Source: Sanguibacter inulinus (GTDB taxonomy: Bacteria; Actinomycetota; Actinomycetes; Actinomycetales; Cellulomonadaceae). From it: 35,646 bases of DNA. Below, one piece after another: positions 1 to 8,357 of the stretch. Position 1 is the stretch's first letter, and each line of letters starts with the position of its first letter. The position numbers were made by a program, and so were the translations under genes. Below the pieces are notes generated by a model. It made no database searches, was not told the origin of the DNA, and worked only from the letters and a program-made list of their open reading frames with translations. The stretch lies in the NCBI RefSeq assembly GCF_013415325.1, contig NZ_JACBYE010000046.1, forward strand, positions 1-35,646, in the 5' to 3' direction.

Positions 1-18
1 GGGCGGGGGACCGGGTGC

Positions 19-456
19 TCAGGCCTCGACGGCGTGCGCCGGGGAGATCTGGGAGGCCGTCCCGGCGTGGGAGACCTCGATCTTGCGCGGCTTGGCGTCT
101 TCGCTCACCGGGATGGTCAGGGAGAGGACACCGTCGGCGTACGAGGCCGAGATCTTGTCGAGAGCGAGCCCTCGGCCGACGGTCAGCTGACGGGCGAAGG
201 TCCCCGAGGGCCTCTCGCGCACGAGCCAGTCTGCCGACGACGAGCGGGCAGAGCGCTCGGCGCGCACCGTCAGGGTGCGGTCTTCGACCGACACGTCGAT
301 CGTGCCGGGGTCGACGCCGGGAAGGTCTACCGACATCACGTAGTGGTCGCCCTCGCGCAGCAGGTCCATCGGCATGCTGGTCGCGGTGCGGGCTGTCGGC
401 AGGGCCGAGGTCAGGAGTCGTTCCATCTCCGTGAACGGGTCGATCCGTGCAGCCAT
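19..456 (-). CDS. Hsp20/alpha-crystallin small heat-shock protein
   Basis: ATP-independent holdase chaperone of the small heat-shock family, 145 aa, cytosolic. The alpha-crystallin domain covers about residues 25-130: it opens with DLLREGDHYVMSVDLPGVDPG, typical of the family's first strands, and the C-terminal part has the GVLSLTIPV strand (the family's G-x-L motif). A short PRKIEV tail follows. A strong GGAGG lies 9 nt before the ATG; an in-frame GTG three bases upstream (459) has 6-nt spacing and is equally possible. The gene stands alone on the minus strand with a CIRCE-like operator over its promoter, so HrcA-controlled heat induction is inferred. Family assignment is secure; clients are unknown. 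Confidence 0.95.
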   Translation of the reverse strand: MAARIDPFTEMERLLTSALPTARTATSMPMDLLREGDHYVMSVDLPGVDPGTIDVSVEDRTLTVRAERSARSSSADWLVRERPSGTFARQLTVGRGLALDKISASYADGVLSLTIPVSEDAKPRKIEVSHAGTASQISPAHAVEA

Positions 457-545
457 CACGCATCACCTCCTCGTCACAGGTCCCGGATCTCGGGACCGGT
501 CGTGGTCTCGGGCGCCTGCCGCCCGAGGTGGCTACAGACAGTTTT

Positions 546-572
546 TTAGCACTCGAGATCGGCGAGTGCCAA
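546..572. promoter_or_regulatory. CIRCE operator (HrcA box) overlapping hsp20 promoter
   Basis: TTAGCACTC, nine bases, then GAGTGCCAA. The CIRCE consensus is TTAGCACTC-N9-GAGTGCTAA, so one base differs. Read on the minus strand, TTGGCA (567-572) and CTAAAA (544-549) are 17 bp apart and could be the -35 and -10 of the hsp20 promoter, so the operator would cover the promoter core. HrcA as the repressor is inference from the site; hrcA is not in the window. Confidence 0.85.
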
Positions 573-582
573 GCCAGGATCC

Positions 583-599
583 GTTCGCTGTGAGCGAAC
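583..599. repeat. 7-bp perfect inverted repeat upstream of hsp20 promoter
   Basis: GTTCGCT-gtg-AGCGAAC, centred about 30 bp upstream of the CIRCE site. It does not match CIRCE or the HspR HAIR consensus. It may be a second regulator site or chance. The rest of the 328-base gap 460-787 holds only the hsp20 leader and the upstream sequence of the next gene; I see no further gene there. Confidence 0.4.
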
Positions 600-787
600 A
601 ACGGCGCGACGGCGGACCGTCTCGAGGTGGGTGCTGGCGGCACCCTCAGTGGGTGTCCACCTGCCGTCCATCTCCGTGCCACCCGGGGTTCCTCGGCTGC
701 ACCTACGGCCTGCACAGCCGGGTCATAGGTCTGCTGCCTAGACATGACCCATCACGCCAGCACCACCCTCTGAACCCTGGAGCCCTC

Positions 788-1537
788 ATGCCGAACCTGT
801 GGATCGTCGCGGTCGACCTCGTCGCCATCCTCGTCCTCACCTATGCCGTCTACTTCCGCCGTCACCGCCGCAGCGAGATGCTGCTCGCGTACATCGGGCT
901 CAACGTCGGGGTCCTCGCCGTGACGAGCGTGCTCGCGACGTCGACGGTGGGTGCAGGTCTGGGGCTCGGGCTCTTCGGTGTGCTGTCGATCATCAGGCTG
1001 CGGTCCTCCGAGCTCGCCCAGGAAGAGGTCGCGTACTTCTTCGCCTCCCTCGCCCTGGGGCTCATCGCCGGGCTCCAGCCTGACCCGTGGTGGATCGCAC
1101 CGCTGTTCAGCGCCGCGCTGATCGTCGTGATGCTCCTCGTCGACTCCAACCCGAAGACTGCCGGCTACAGGCGCCAGGTCGTCACCCTCGACACGGTCTA
1201 CCCCGACGAGACCCAGCTGACCGCGCGACTCGAAGACCTCCTCGGCGGCACGGTGCGCCGCGTCGTCGTCCAGGAGACAGACCTGGTGCGAGACCTGCAG
1301 CGCGTCGACGTCCGCTACGTCGTCCGGCCCACGGTGACGACACGCTCCCCGCTGCTGGCCTCGACCCTGCCGGCCCGCAGCACCGCTGACGCCCCGTCCC
1401 TCGGCGCCGGGGCCTTCGCCTCCGACGTCCCCGAGTCGCTGCGCCCTGCGGCCCGCCGCGCGGGGCACACAGGCGGGGCCTCGTCCGACGCCCTGCTCGC
1501 GGCAGACCGCGCGACCGACGCGGCGGTGCGCTCGTGA
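788..1537 (+). CDS. DUF4956-family membrane protein
   Basis: 249-aa protein of unknown biochemical function. The N-terminal half has four predicted membrane helices (about residues 4-22, 30-48, 50-70 and 78-115 with a short break); the loop GVLSIIRLRSSELAQEE is the conserved core of the DUF4956 family. A soluble C-terminal domain (about 120-200) and a low-complexity Ala/Ser/Arg tail follow. The frame is open far upstream, but the family homology starts at this ATG and GGAG lies 5 nt before it. It overlaps the next gene, a VTC polyphosphate polymerase, by 4 nt (GTGA). DUF4956 and VTC-domain genes commonly occur together, so a membrane partner of polyphosphate synthesis is a reasonable but unproven role. 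Confidence 0.85.
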   Translation: MPNLWIVAVDLVAILVLTYAVYFRRHRRSEMLLAYIGLNVGVLAVTSVLATSTVGAGLGLGLFGVLSIIRLRSSELAQEEVAYFFASLALGLIAGLQPDPWWIAPLFSAALIVVMLLVDSNPKTAGYRRQVVTLDTVYPDETQLTARLEDLLGGTVRRVVVQETDLVRDLQRVDVRYVVRPTVTTRSPLLASTLPARSTADAPSLGAGAFASDVPESLRPAARRAGHTGGASSDALLAADRATDAAVRS

Positions 1538-2406
1538 CGACGCCCGACGTCGTGCCTACGACGCCTACGGCACCCACGGCACCCTCGGCACCGTCGGCCG
1601 CCGACCTCAGGCTCACCGATCTCGTCTCGGGCTTCGGGGCCGTCGACCTCACCGAGGTCCAGGAGCTCGCCGACCTGCAGACCCGGGTCGACCGCAAGTA
1701 CGTCGTCCCGACGAGCATGCTCGCCGACCTCCTCGCGGACCACCAGGGTCTGCGAGTCCTCGAGATCGACGGGCGGCGCAGGTTCGGCTACGAGTCGGTG
1801 TACTTCGACACCCCCGCCCTCCAGTCGTACCGCAGCGCTGCCCACGGACGCCGCCGCCGCTTCAAGGTGCGGACCCGGACCTACGCAGACTCGGGGGAGT
1901 GCGTCTTCGAGGTCAAGGTCAAGGGTGGACGCGGCGAGACCGTCAAAGAGCGGCTCGCCTATGACCGTGCCTCGGCCGCGTCGATCGACCCGCAGGCACG
2001 CGCCTTCGCAGCGACGGTGCTGCAGCAGGCGCTCCCCGACGCGCGACACGTCGTGGCAGCCCTCGCGCCGACGCTCGTCACCACCTACGACCGCACGACC
2101 TTCGTCGACCCTGTCGCCGGGACACGACTGACCTGCGACGCGGCGCTGCTGTGCACGCCTGCGCCGCAGGACCGGTCGGGCCTGGCGGCGGAGGGCGGGT
2201 ACAGCACGGCGGGTCACGCAGGCCTGGGCGACCAGGTGGTGCTCGAGAGCAAGTCGCCCGGGACCGCCACGGCCGTCGACCGGTGGCTGTGGGCACGCGG
2301 TCACCGCCCGGTGAGCCTCAGCAAGTACTGCGTCGGCCTGGCTGCCCTCGACGCCGCGCTGCCCTCGAACCGGTGGAGCCGCACGCTGCGTCGGCACGTG
2401 GTCTGA
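1534..2406 (+). CDS. VTC-domain polyphosphate polymerase
   Basis: 290 aa, a member of the CYTH/triphosphate-tunnel fold related to yeast VTC4, which polymerises polyphosphate from ATP. Visible features are the entry motif DRKYVVP (about 51-57), the basic strand RFKVRTRTY followed by FEVKVKG with alternating Lys/Arg and Glu lining the tunnel, and the closing LESKSPG and SKYCVG strands. The GTG start overlaps the stop of the DUF4956 gene (GTGA), indicating translational coupling. The first 25 residues are Pro/Thr/Ala repeats and probably disordered. No CotH-type or PPK gene is adjacent. Whether this copy makes polyphosphate is inferred from the family only. Confidence 0.87.
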   Translation: MTTPDVVPTTPTAPTAPSAPSAADLRLTDLVSGFGAVDLTEVQELADLQTRVDRKYVVPTSMLADLLADHQGLRVLEIDGRRRFGYESVYFDTPALQSYRSAAHGRRRRFKVRTRTYADSGECVFEVKVKGGRGETVKERLAYDRASAASIDPQARAFAATVLQQALPDARHVVAALAPTLVTTYDRTTFVDPVAGTRLTCDAALLCTPAPQDRSGLAAEGGYSTAGHAGLGDQVVLESKSPGTATAVDRWLWARGHRPVSLSKYCVGLAALDAALPSNRWSRTLRRHVV

Positions 2407-2440
2407 TGCACCGGCGACCGACCTGCTCCGCGCTCTTGGC

Positions 2441-5041
2441 TCAGGCGTTCTCCCGCACCACGTCAGACGGCGACTTGTCCGTCCGCCACCCGCGCCACAC
2501 AGGGTGGCGCAGTCGTCCCTGGGCGGTCCAGCCGCTCACGGCGACCTCGCCGACCCTGTCCGCACGGACCCAGTGCGCGTCCCGTGCGTCGGCCGCGGGG
2601 ACGTCGTCGACCGGTGGCGTGGCACGCGGGTGGCGGGCCAGCTCTTCGGCCAGCCGTCCGAGCGTCGCCTCGGTGAAGCCTGTGCCGACCCGGCCCGCGT
2701 ACCGGAGCGTCCCGGAGTCGTCGGGCACGGCGACCAGCAGGGAGCCGAGGGTCTCGGCACGTGCGCCGTTTCCGGTGCGCCACCCGACGACGACCACCTC
2801 CTGCGTCTGCACGTGCTTGACCTTGACCCAGGTGTGGGCCGGTCGCCCCGGCCTGTACGTGCTCGACCTGCGCTTGGCGACGATCCCCTCGAGACCCAGC
2901 TCCTTGCTCGCCGCCAGCGCGGTCGCGGCGTCCGAGGTGAAAGCAGGCGGCACGTGCACGGGTCCAGACTCGGTGACGACCTCCTCGAGCGCTGCGCGTC
3001 GCCCGTCGTACCCGACCCGCGTCAGCCGGCGACCAGCACGCTCGACGAGGTCGAAGGCCATGTAGTCGACCCGCTGGGCCTTCTGCGCCGCGGCGACGTC
3101 CCGGCGGGCCGTGAGGTTCATGCGCGTCTGCAGCCGGCCGAAGTCAGGTCGGCCCCCGCGGTCCAGGGCGACGATCTCGCCGTCGAGCACCACGTCTTCC
3201 GTCACGCACGACGAGAGCACCTCGAGCTCGGGGTACGAGGCCGTGAGGTCGTTGCCGTTGCGGCTCGTCAGGCGCACCGACCCTGGGGACCCCTCACGGT
3301 CCGCGACCACTGTCGCGATCGCCCGGATCCCGTCCCACTTCATCTCGAAGGCCCAGTCGTCCTCGTCGAGGTCCTCGACCGACCCGGGGGTCGCGAGCAT
3401 GGGCGTGATCGGCTTGGCAGAACCGCTGCTGCTGCCGCCACTGCCGCTCGCGCCGTCGCGCACCTCCGTCGCGGTGTCCTCGGCCGCCCCGTCGCCCGCG
3501 CCCTCTCCAGACCCGTCCGAGGAGCCACCCGTGCCCCCGCCCGCGCGACGCCGCCCGCCGTGCGAACCTGCACCCTCGTCGGCCATCTTGTGCACGAGCC
3601 ACGAGTTGCCACCCCCGGTGTGCGCCGTGTGGATGAGCGCGAGGCGTCGCGACCCACGGTCGGTCCCGCCCGAGCCGTCGCTGTGCAGGGTGACGATGAC
3701 CTCCTCGCCCTCGCGCCACTTGTGCAGGTCGTAGGTGCCGCGGTCCCAGATCGACACTGTGCCGGCGCCGTACTCGCCCTTCGGGATCGTGCCCTCGAAG
3801 CTGCCGTACTCGAGCGGGTGGTCTTCGGTCTGCACGCCGAGCCTGTTGTGGGTCGTGTCGACAGGCTCACCCTTGGGCAGCGCCCAGCTGACGAGCACAC
3901 CGTCGTGCTCGAGCCTGAAGTCGTAGTGCAGCGCCCGCGCGTGGTGCTCCTGGATGACGAAGGTCGGCGCGGCAGCCTCCTCGCCGTCGGACGTCGCAGC
4001 AGGTCCCCCGGACGGAGCCTCGGGGACCGGCTCAGGTGTCTTCGACGCGTCGCGCTTCGACCTGTACACCTCGAGCCGGTCCGTCCGCTCGAAGCCGGCC
4101 ATGCGCTCGGCCGTCGGCTCGAGCGCCGCGTGGCCTCCGGTGAGCAGCGGCGCGAGCAGGTCGCCGTCGCGCTCGAGCCTGGCGACCACCTCGTCGGCGA
4201 GGAGGTGCTCGAGGCCTCCTGCCTCGAGCTCGGCCCACGTGCGGGGCGCGGCGACGTAGGGCTTGTCCCGGCCACGCAGCGAGTACGGGCTGATCGTCGT
4301 CTTGTTGCGGTTGTTCTGCGACCAGTCGACGAGCACCTTGCCCTCGCGCAACGACTTCTTCATGTCCGAGACCACCATGTCGGGGTGGTCGGCCTGGAGC
4401 GCCCGGGCGAGCTCGTGCGCGACGGCGCTGACGGCGTCGGAGTCGTGGGCCCCGTCGAGCGCCGCGTAGAGGTGGATCCCCTTGGACCCGCTCGTCACGG
4501 GGAAGGGCTCGAGGTCCATCCCCGTGAGGATCTCCCGCGCCCACAGCGCGACCTGCACGCACTCGTCCAGGCCGGTCCCCGGGCCAGGGTCGAGGTCGAG
4601 GACCAGCCTGTCGGGCCTGTGCTCGACCCCGGTCCGGCCGAACCTCCACTGCGGCACGTGGATCTCGAGGGCGGCGACCTGACCCAGCCACGTGAGCGTC
4701 GCGAGGTCGTCGACGAGCGGATAGGTGTTGACGTGGTCGGAGTGCTGGATGTCGCGCCTGTGCACCCAGTCGGGAGCGGAGTCGTCGAGGTTCTTCTGGA
4801 AGAACACCGGCCCGCCCGTGCCGTGCACCCACCGCTTGCGGGTCGCCGGACGTCCCGTCGCGTGGGCGACGAAGGGCTGGGCGACCGCAGCCAGGTAGGC
4901 GAGCACGTCGGCCTTGGTGGTCCCCGTCTCCGGGTAGACCACCTTGGACAGGTTGGTCAGCGTGACCTTGTGCCCGTCGATGGTCACGGTCTCGCGCTGC
5001 GCGTCGCGCCGCGCGCCGCCGGTGCTGTCGTCGTCGGGCAC
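2441..5041 (-). CDS. ligD: Multifunctional ATP-dependent DNA ligase LigD (POL-PE-LIG)
   Basis: 866-aa end-processing and ligation enzyme of bacterial non-homologous end joining. Domain order is polymerase/primase (about 20-290; metal motif DLDPG 149-153, SGSKGIH 184-190, and the DWSQNNRNKT block 239-248), 3'-phosphoesterase (about 360-487; QEHHARALHYDFRLE and EDHPLEYGSFEGTIPKGEYG), a Gly/Ser linker (488-542), and ATP ligase (543-866; adenylation motif KWDG with Lys568). This is the mycobacterial order, unlike Pseudomonas LigD (PE-LIG-POL). GTG start with GGAGG 5 nt upstream. It is divergent from ku across about 150 bp and convergent with the VTC gene (34-bp gap, no clear terminator). All three activities look intact by motif. 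Confidence 0.96.
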   Translation of the reverse strand: MPDDDSTGGARRDAQRETVTIDGHKVTLTNLSKVVYPETGTTKADVLAYLAAVAQPFVAHATGRPATRKRWVHGTGGPVFFQKNLDDSAPDWVHRRDIQHSDHVNTYPLVDDLATLTWLGQVAALEIHVPQWRFGRTGVEHRPDRLVLDLDPGPGTGLDECVQVALWAREILTGMDLEPFPVTSGSKGIHLYAALDGAHDSDAVSAVAHELARALQADHPDMVVSDMKKSLREGKVLVDWSQNNRNKTTISPYSLRGRDKPYVAAPRTWAELEAGGLEHLLADEVVARLERDGDLLAPLLTGGHAALEPTAERMAGFERTDRLEVYRSKRDASKTPEPVPEAPSGGPAATSDGEEAAAPTFVIQEHHARALHYDFRLEHDGVLVSWALPKGEPVDTTHNRLGVQTEDHPLEYGSFEGTIPKGEYGAGTVSIWDRGTYDLHKWREGEEVIVTLHSDGSGGTDRGSRRLALIHTAHTGGGNSWLVHKMADEGAGSHGGRRRAGGGTGGSSDGSGEGAGDGAAEDTATEVRDGASGSGGSSSGSAKPITPMLATPGSVEDLDEDDWAFEMKWDGIRAIATVVADREGSPGSVRLTSRNGNDLTASYPELEVLSSCVTEDVVLDGEIVALDRGGRPDFGRLQTRMNLTARRDVAAAQKAQRVDYMAFDLVERAGRRLTRVGYDGRRAALEEVVTESGPVHVPPAFTSDAATALAASKELGLEGIVAKRRSSTYRPGRPAHTWVKVKHVQTQEVVVVGWRTGNGARAETLGSLLVAVPDDSGTLRYAGRVGTGFTEATLGRLAEELARHPRATPPVDDVPAADARDAHWVRADRVGEVAVSGWTAQGRLRHPVWRGWRTDKSPSDVVRENA

Positions 5042-5102
5042 AGGGGCCTCCGTCGGGTGTCGGGTACGTGGACCGTCTCACGGCAGCCGTGCCGCCCGGG
5101 TG

Positions 5103-5128
5103 GGTCCGCCGGCGTCGTGCGGCGGACC
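5103..5128. repeat. 9-bp perfect inverted repeat between ligD and ku
   Basis: GGTCCGCCG and CGGCGGACC separated by 8 nt, in the divergent ligD-ku region. A second small palindrome, CACGGC-A-GCCGTG, lies at 5079-5091. Either could be an operator for the two divergent promoters. The regulator is unknown and chance GC-rich symmetry is possible. Confidence 0.4.
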
Positions 5129-5191
5129 GTCGCTGACAGACCCATCATGGCCACGGGTGCGACCCTCGGCATCCGGGAGCATCATGGGGTG

Positions 5192-6253
5192 ATGCGAGCG
5201 ATCTGGAAGGGTGCCGTCACGTTCGGGCTCGTCAACGTGCCCGTCAAGCTGTACAGCGCGACCGAGGACCACGACGTCGGCCTGCACCAGGTGCACGACA
5301 CCGACGGCGGCCGGATCCGCTACCAGCGCCGCTGCGAGGTGTGCGGCAAGGTCGTCGACTTCGGTCACATCGCCAAGGCCTACGACGACGGGGAGCGCAC
5401 GGTCGTCCTGACCCCGGACGACCTCGACGCGCTGCCCGTCGAGCGCAGCCGCGAGATCGACGTGGTCGAGTTCGTGCCGCGCGACCAGATCGACCCGATC
5501 ATGTACGAGCACGCCTACTACCTCGAGCCCGACTCCAAGTCGGTCAAGTCGTACAGGCTGCTCGTGCGGACCCTCGAGGAGAGCGACCGCGTCGCCGTCG
5601 TGTCCTTCTCCCTGCGCCAGCGCACCCGGCTCGCGGCGCTGCGCGTACGGGGCGACGTGCTGCTGCTCCAGGTCCTGCGCTGGGACGACGAGGTCCGCGA
5701 GCCGGAGTTCCCTTCTCTCGACGAGACGCCTCGCATCACCGCGAAAGAGCTCGAGATGGCCTCGGCGCTCGTCGCGAGCTTCGAGAGCGACTTCGAGCCC
5801 GAGAAGTTCACCGACGAGTACCAGGTGCAGCTGCGCACCCTGATCGACGCCAAGCTCGAGCACGGCGACGCCGTCGACACGGCCGCGACCTTCGGCGAAG
5901 AACCCGACGAGGAGAAAGAGGACGGGGCCGAGGTCATCGACCTCATGGAGGTCCTGCGCCGCAGCGTCGAGCGCTCGCGCGGGTCAGGGTCGGGCACGTC
6001 GAACGGCGGCAGCTCGGACGACGGTGCTGAGAAGAGCTCGACCTCCAGACGCAGCCCGGCCAAGAAGACGCCGGCGAAGACGAGCGCTGCGAAGACGAGC
6101 GCTGCGAAGAAGCCAGCAAGCTCCGGTGCCTCAGGCACCAAGGACTCCGGCTCGGCCTCGAAGGCCCCGGTGAAGAAGACCACCGCGCGTGCCACCGCGA
6201 CGAAGGCGACGTCGGGCTCCGCGAAGAAGACCCCGGCGAAGAAGACGGGCTGA
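5192..6253 (+). CDS. ku: Ku DNA-end-binding protein
   Basis: 353-aa bacterial Ku, a homodimeric ring that threads onto double-strand DNA ends and recruits LigD. It begins MRAIWKGAVTFGLVNVPVKLYSAT, the invariant Ku N-terminus, which fixes the start although the frame is open for 2.7 kb upstream on the antisense of ligD. A GTG one codon earlier is possible; GGGAG is at 5175-5179. The Ku core ends near residue 250. An acidic stretch (about 236-247) is followed by a Ser/Gly linker and a Lys/Ala/Pro-rich tail (about 285-353, PAKKTPAKT repeats), a DNA-binding extension also known from mycobacterial and streptomycete Ku. Divergent from ligD. Confidence 0.96.
   Translation: MRAIWKGAVTFGLVNVPVKLYSATEDHDVGLHQVHDTDGGRIRYQRRCEVCGKVVDFGHIAKAYDDGERTVVLTPDDLDALPVERSREIDVVEFVPRDQIDPIMYEHAYYLEPDSKSVKSYRLLVRTLEESDRVAVVSFSLRQRTRLAALRVRGDVLLLQVLRWDDEVREPEFPSLDETPRITAKELEMASALVASFESDFEPEKFTDEYQVQLRTLIDAKLEHGDAVDTAATFGEEPDEEKEDGAEVIDLMEVLRRSVERSRGSGSGTSNGGSSDDGAEKSSTSRRSPAKKTPAKTSAAKTSAAKKPASSGASGTKDSGSASKAPVKKTTARATATKATSGSAKKTPAKKTG
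6074..6110 (+). repeat. 15-bp tandem repeat in the ku tail
   Basis: The unit GCGAAGACGAGCGCT occurs twice exactly (6074-6088, 6089-6103) and starts a third time. It encodes AKTSA repeats in the Lys-rich C-terminal tail and stays in frame. Slippage here would change tail length without breaking the gene. Confidence 0.8.
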
Positions 6254-6382
6254 GAGGCCCGGCCTCGTCGGCGGTCTTCCCGGGGCAGGTCCGCAGGGAG
6301 AGCCGCACCGGGAAGGTGCCCCCCCCGGACCACGGCAGCGATCGTGCCGAGGGGCAGGGCCAGCCGCCCAGGAGCGCCTCGC

Positions 6383-8161
6383 TCAGACCGACGTGGTGCC
6401 GACGTCCCCGTCGTCGAGCTCGGGCGGGAGGTTCTCGTTCGGGCCGGCCTCGGGCGGCCGCGGCTCGTCCTGCGGGTAGGCCCGCACGGCGACGATCGCG
6501 ATGTCGTCGTCCGCGCGACCTGGCACCAGCGTCGTGAGCACGTGGTCGCACAGCTCGTCGAGGTCGTCGTCCTGACGGTTCTCGAGCGTGCGGACCAGCG
6601 CCTCGACGCTCGCTGTCATCGTCCGGTTGCGGCGCTCGATCAGCCCGTCCGTGTAGAAGATCAACGTGTCGTTGTCAGCGAGAGCGATCGTGAAGTCGTG
6701 ACGCTGGTGGTCCGGGATGATCCCGAGGATCAGGTCGTTCTGACGCCGCAGCACCTCGACCGACCCGTCGGCGCGCAGGATCACGGGCGGCGGGTGGCCG
6801 GCGTTCGACCAGCGGATGGTGCGGACCCGCGACCGCAGGTCGGCACGGTCCTGCTCGATCCGCGCGACGATCGCGCTCGCTGTCGCGGTCTGCCCGAGGT
6901 TGAGCCCGTGGATCGCGTTGTCGGATCGCATGAGCACCTGCGAGGGCACCTCGCCGCGGTCGTAGGCGATCGAGCGGATGATGCCGCGGATCTGCCCCAT
7001 CGCGGCCGCCGCGTGGTGGTCGTGCCCGGTGACGTCGCCGATCACGAGGACCGTCGAACCGTCGTCGGTGAGGAAGGAGTCGTACCAGTCGCCACCGATC
7101 TCGAGGTCGTCGGAGGCCGGGTGGTAGCGGACCACGATGTGCAGGTGGTCAGGCTCCGGGGGAGAGGTCAGCAACGAGTGCTGGAGCGCGACAGAGGACT
7201 CGCGGGTGCGCTCTGCCTCGCGCGCGGCGAGCTCGGCGTAGGCGTTGAGCAGGTCGATCTCTCGGCGCAGGTCGGTCGCCGCGCCCAGAGCGGCGCTCAC
7301 CGTGGACGCGACGAGCATGAGGAAGGCACGCTGGGCGGCGTCGTAGGGCCTGCGCACGCTCCCCTTGAGGACGAGGACGCCGTGCGCGGCCTGCTCGTCG
7401 GCGCGCGAGAGCGGGGCGACGAGCGTCGGGCTCAGCGAGACGGGCAGCCGGCTCGTCCACGCCCTGCGGACCACCTCTGCGTCGACCAGCTCGCTGTGCA
7501 CGAGGTCTGTCGCCCCGGCGAGCACCAGGTCGCCGCCCTCGGCCAGGTGCAGCTCGGCCCGTGCGATGTCGTCGCTGTCGCGCAGCACGTCGAGCACAGC
7601 CGCCGACAGCCCCGTGATGCTGCTGCGGTGCTCGGTCATGGTGGCGTGCAGCTGGTCGATGGTCTTGAGACGGCGGCGGTCCACGACCGAGGCCGTGGTC
7701 TCGGAGGTGATGTTGAGGATCCCGAGGACGGCGCCGGTCTCGTCGGTGATCGGGCTGTAGGAGAAAGTGAAGTGGGTCTCCTCGTCGAATCCTGACCTGT
7801 TCATGACGAGCAGCTGGTCGACCTCGCCCACGGAGCGCCCGGTCTGCTCGACCTCCTCGAAGAGCCCGCCGACGTAGTCCCAGATCTCCGCCCAGACCTC
7901 TTTGGACGGACGGCCCATGGCGTTGAGGCGCTTGTCGGTCCCGAGCATGTCCCGGTAGCCGTCGTTGTAGATCATCGTGTACTCGGGGCCCCAGGCGATC
8001 ATCACCGGGAAGGTCGTCGAGAAGCACAGCTGCACGGCCTGCCGCAGGGCAGGGTGCCAGGTCGAGGGACGACCCAGCGGCGTCTGGTCCCAGGCGAGCT
8101 CTTTGGCCGCCATGCCCATCACGCTGTTCTTCGTCGCCTCGGCGAACCACAGTGAATCCAC
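6383..8161 (-). CDS. PAS-GAF-SpoIIE (PP2C) phosphatase
   Basis: 592-aa cytosolic sensor phosphatase that would dephosphorylate a STAS-type anti-sigma antagonist. Residues about 20-155 form a PAS domain of the type found in actinobacterial RsbU-like proteins (TPLGRPSTWHPALR, then AWGPEYTMIYNDGY). A GAF-like region spans about 165-300, then a short helix, then the SpoIIE catalytic domain (about 320-575) with metal-binding GGDWYD (356-361), GDVTGHD (375-381), FYTDGLIERR and DDDIAIV. The acidic Pro-rich tail is probably disordered. The GTG start is chosen because TACTGT sits 6 nt upstream, matching other leaderless genes here, and no Shine-Dalgarno is present. ATG 8119 is an alternative. The candidate substrate is the STAS protein at 10555. 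Divergent from the diiron/CDGSH pair. Confidence 0.9.
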   Translation of the reverse strand: MDSLWFAEATKNSVMGMAAKELAWDQTPLGRPSTWHPALRQAVQLCFSTTFPVMIAWGPEYTMIYNDGYRDMLGTDKRLNAMGRPSKEVWAEIWDYVGGLFEEVEQTGRSVGEVDQLLVMNRSGFDEETHFTFSYSPITDETGAVLGILNITSETTASVVDRRRLKTIDQLHATMTEHRSSITGLSAAVLDVLRDSDDIARAELHLAEGGDLVLAGATDLVHSELVDAEVVRRAWTSRLPVSLSPTLVAPLSRADEQAAHGVLVLKGSVRRPYDAAQRAFLMLVASTVSAALGAATDLRREIDLLNAYAELAAREAERTRESSVALQHSLLTSPPEPDHLHIVVRYHPASDDLEIGGDWYDSFLTDDGSTVLVIGDVTGHDHHAAAAMGQIRGIIRSIAYDRGEVPSQVLMRSDNAIHGLNLGQTATASAIVARIEQDRADLRSRVRTIRWSNAGHPPPVILRADGSVEVLRRQNDLILGIIPDHQRHDFTIALADNDTLIFYTDGLIERRNRTMTASVEALVRTLENRQDDDLDELCDHVLTTLVPGRADDDIAIVAVRAYPQDEPRPPEAGPNENLPPELDDGDVGTTSV

Positions 8162-8167
8162 GTCGAC

Positions 8168-8173
8168 ACAGTA
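8168..8173 (-). promoter_or_regulatory. -10 box TACTGT of leaderless PAS-SpoIIE gene
   Basis: On the minus strand TACTGT is followed by 6 nt and then the GTG, so the predicted transcript starts at the start codon. No clear -35. Confidence 0.45.
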
Positions 8174-8303
8174 GTGGAGCCGCCTGACACCAGCGACCAC
8201 CTGGCCGGTGCCCAGCTGTGACCTGCGGCGTCGTCCCGGTACCGGGTCGTGTGCACCCGGAGTTGTCCACAGGCGCCGGGTCGCGAGAGGGGGAGGTCGC
8301 ACC

Positions 8304-8309
8304 TACGGT
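8304..8309 (+). promoter_or_regulatory. -10 box TACGGT for diiron/CDGSH operon
   Basis: TACGGT about 49 nt upstream of the GTG at 8358, giving a leader of roughly 42 nt that includes the GGGAG ribosome site. A TTGTCCACA motif (8263-8271) lies 32 bp upstream of the box. No convincing -35. Confidence 0.4.
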
Positions 8310-8357
8310 CAGGTCGACTGTCCTTTCTCCATGTCCTCCGACGTACGGGAGCCCCCT

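Noticed and set aside
374-787. Upstream extension of the DUF4956 gene
   Set aside because: Crosses the hsp20 start and the CIRCE operator; ATG 788 with GGAG fits the family.
2504-5191. Open frame extending ku 896 codons upstream
   Set aside because: It is the antisense of ligD. Ku homology begins exactly at the ATG 5192, and the extension is Arg/Val-rich with no domain, typical of antisense of GC-rich genes.
8331-8357. ATG 8331 as the start of the diiron gene
   Set aside because: It has no ribosome site, while GTG 8358 has GGGAG at 6-nt spacing.
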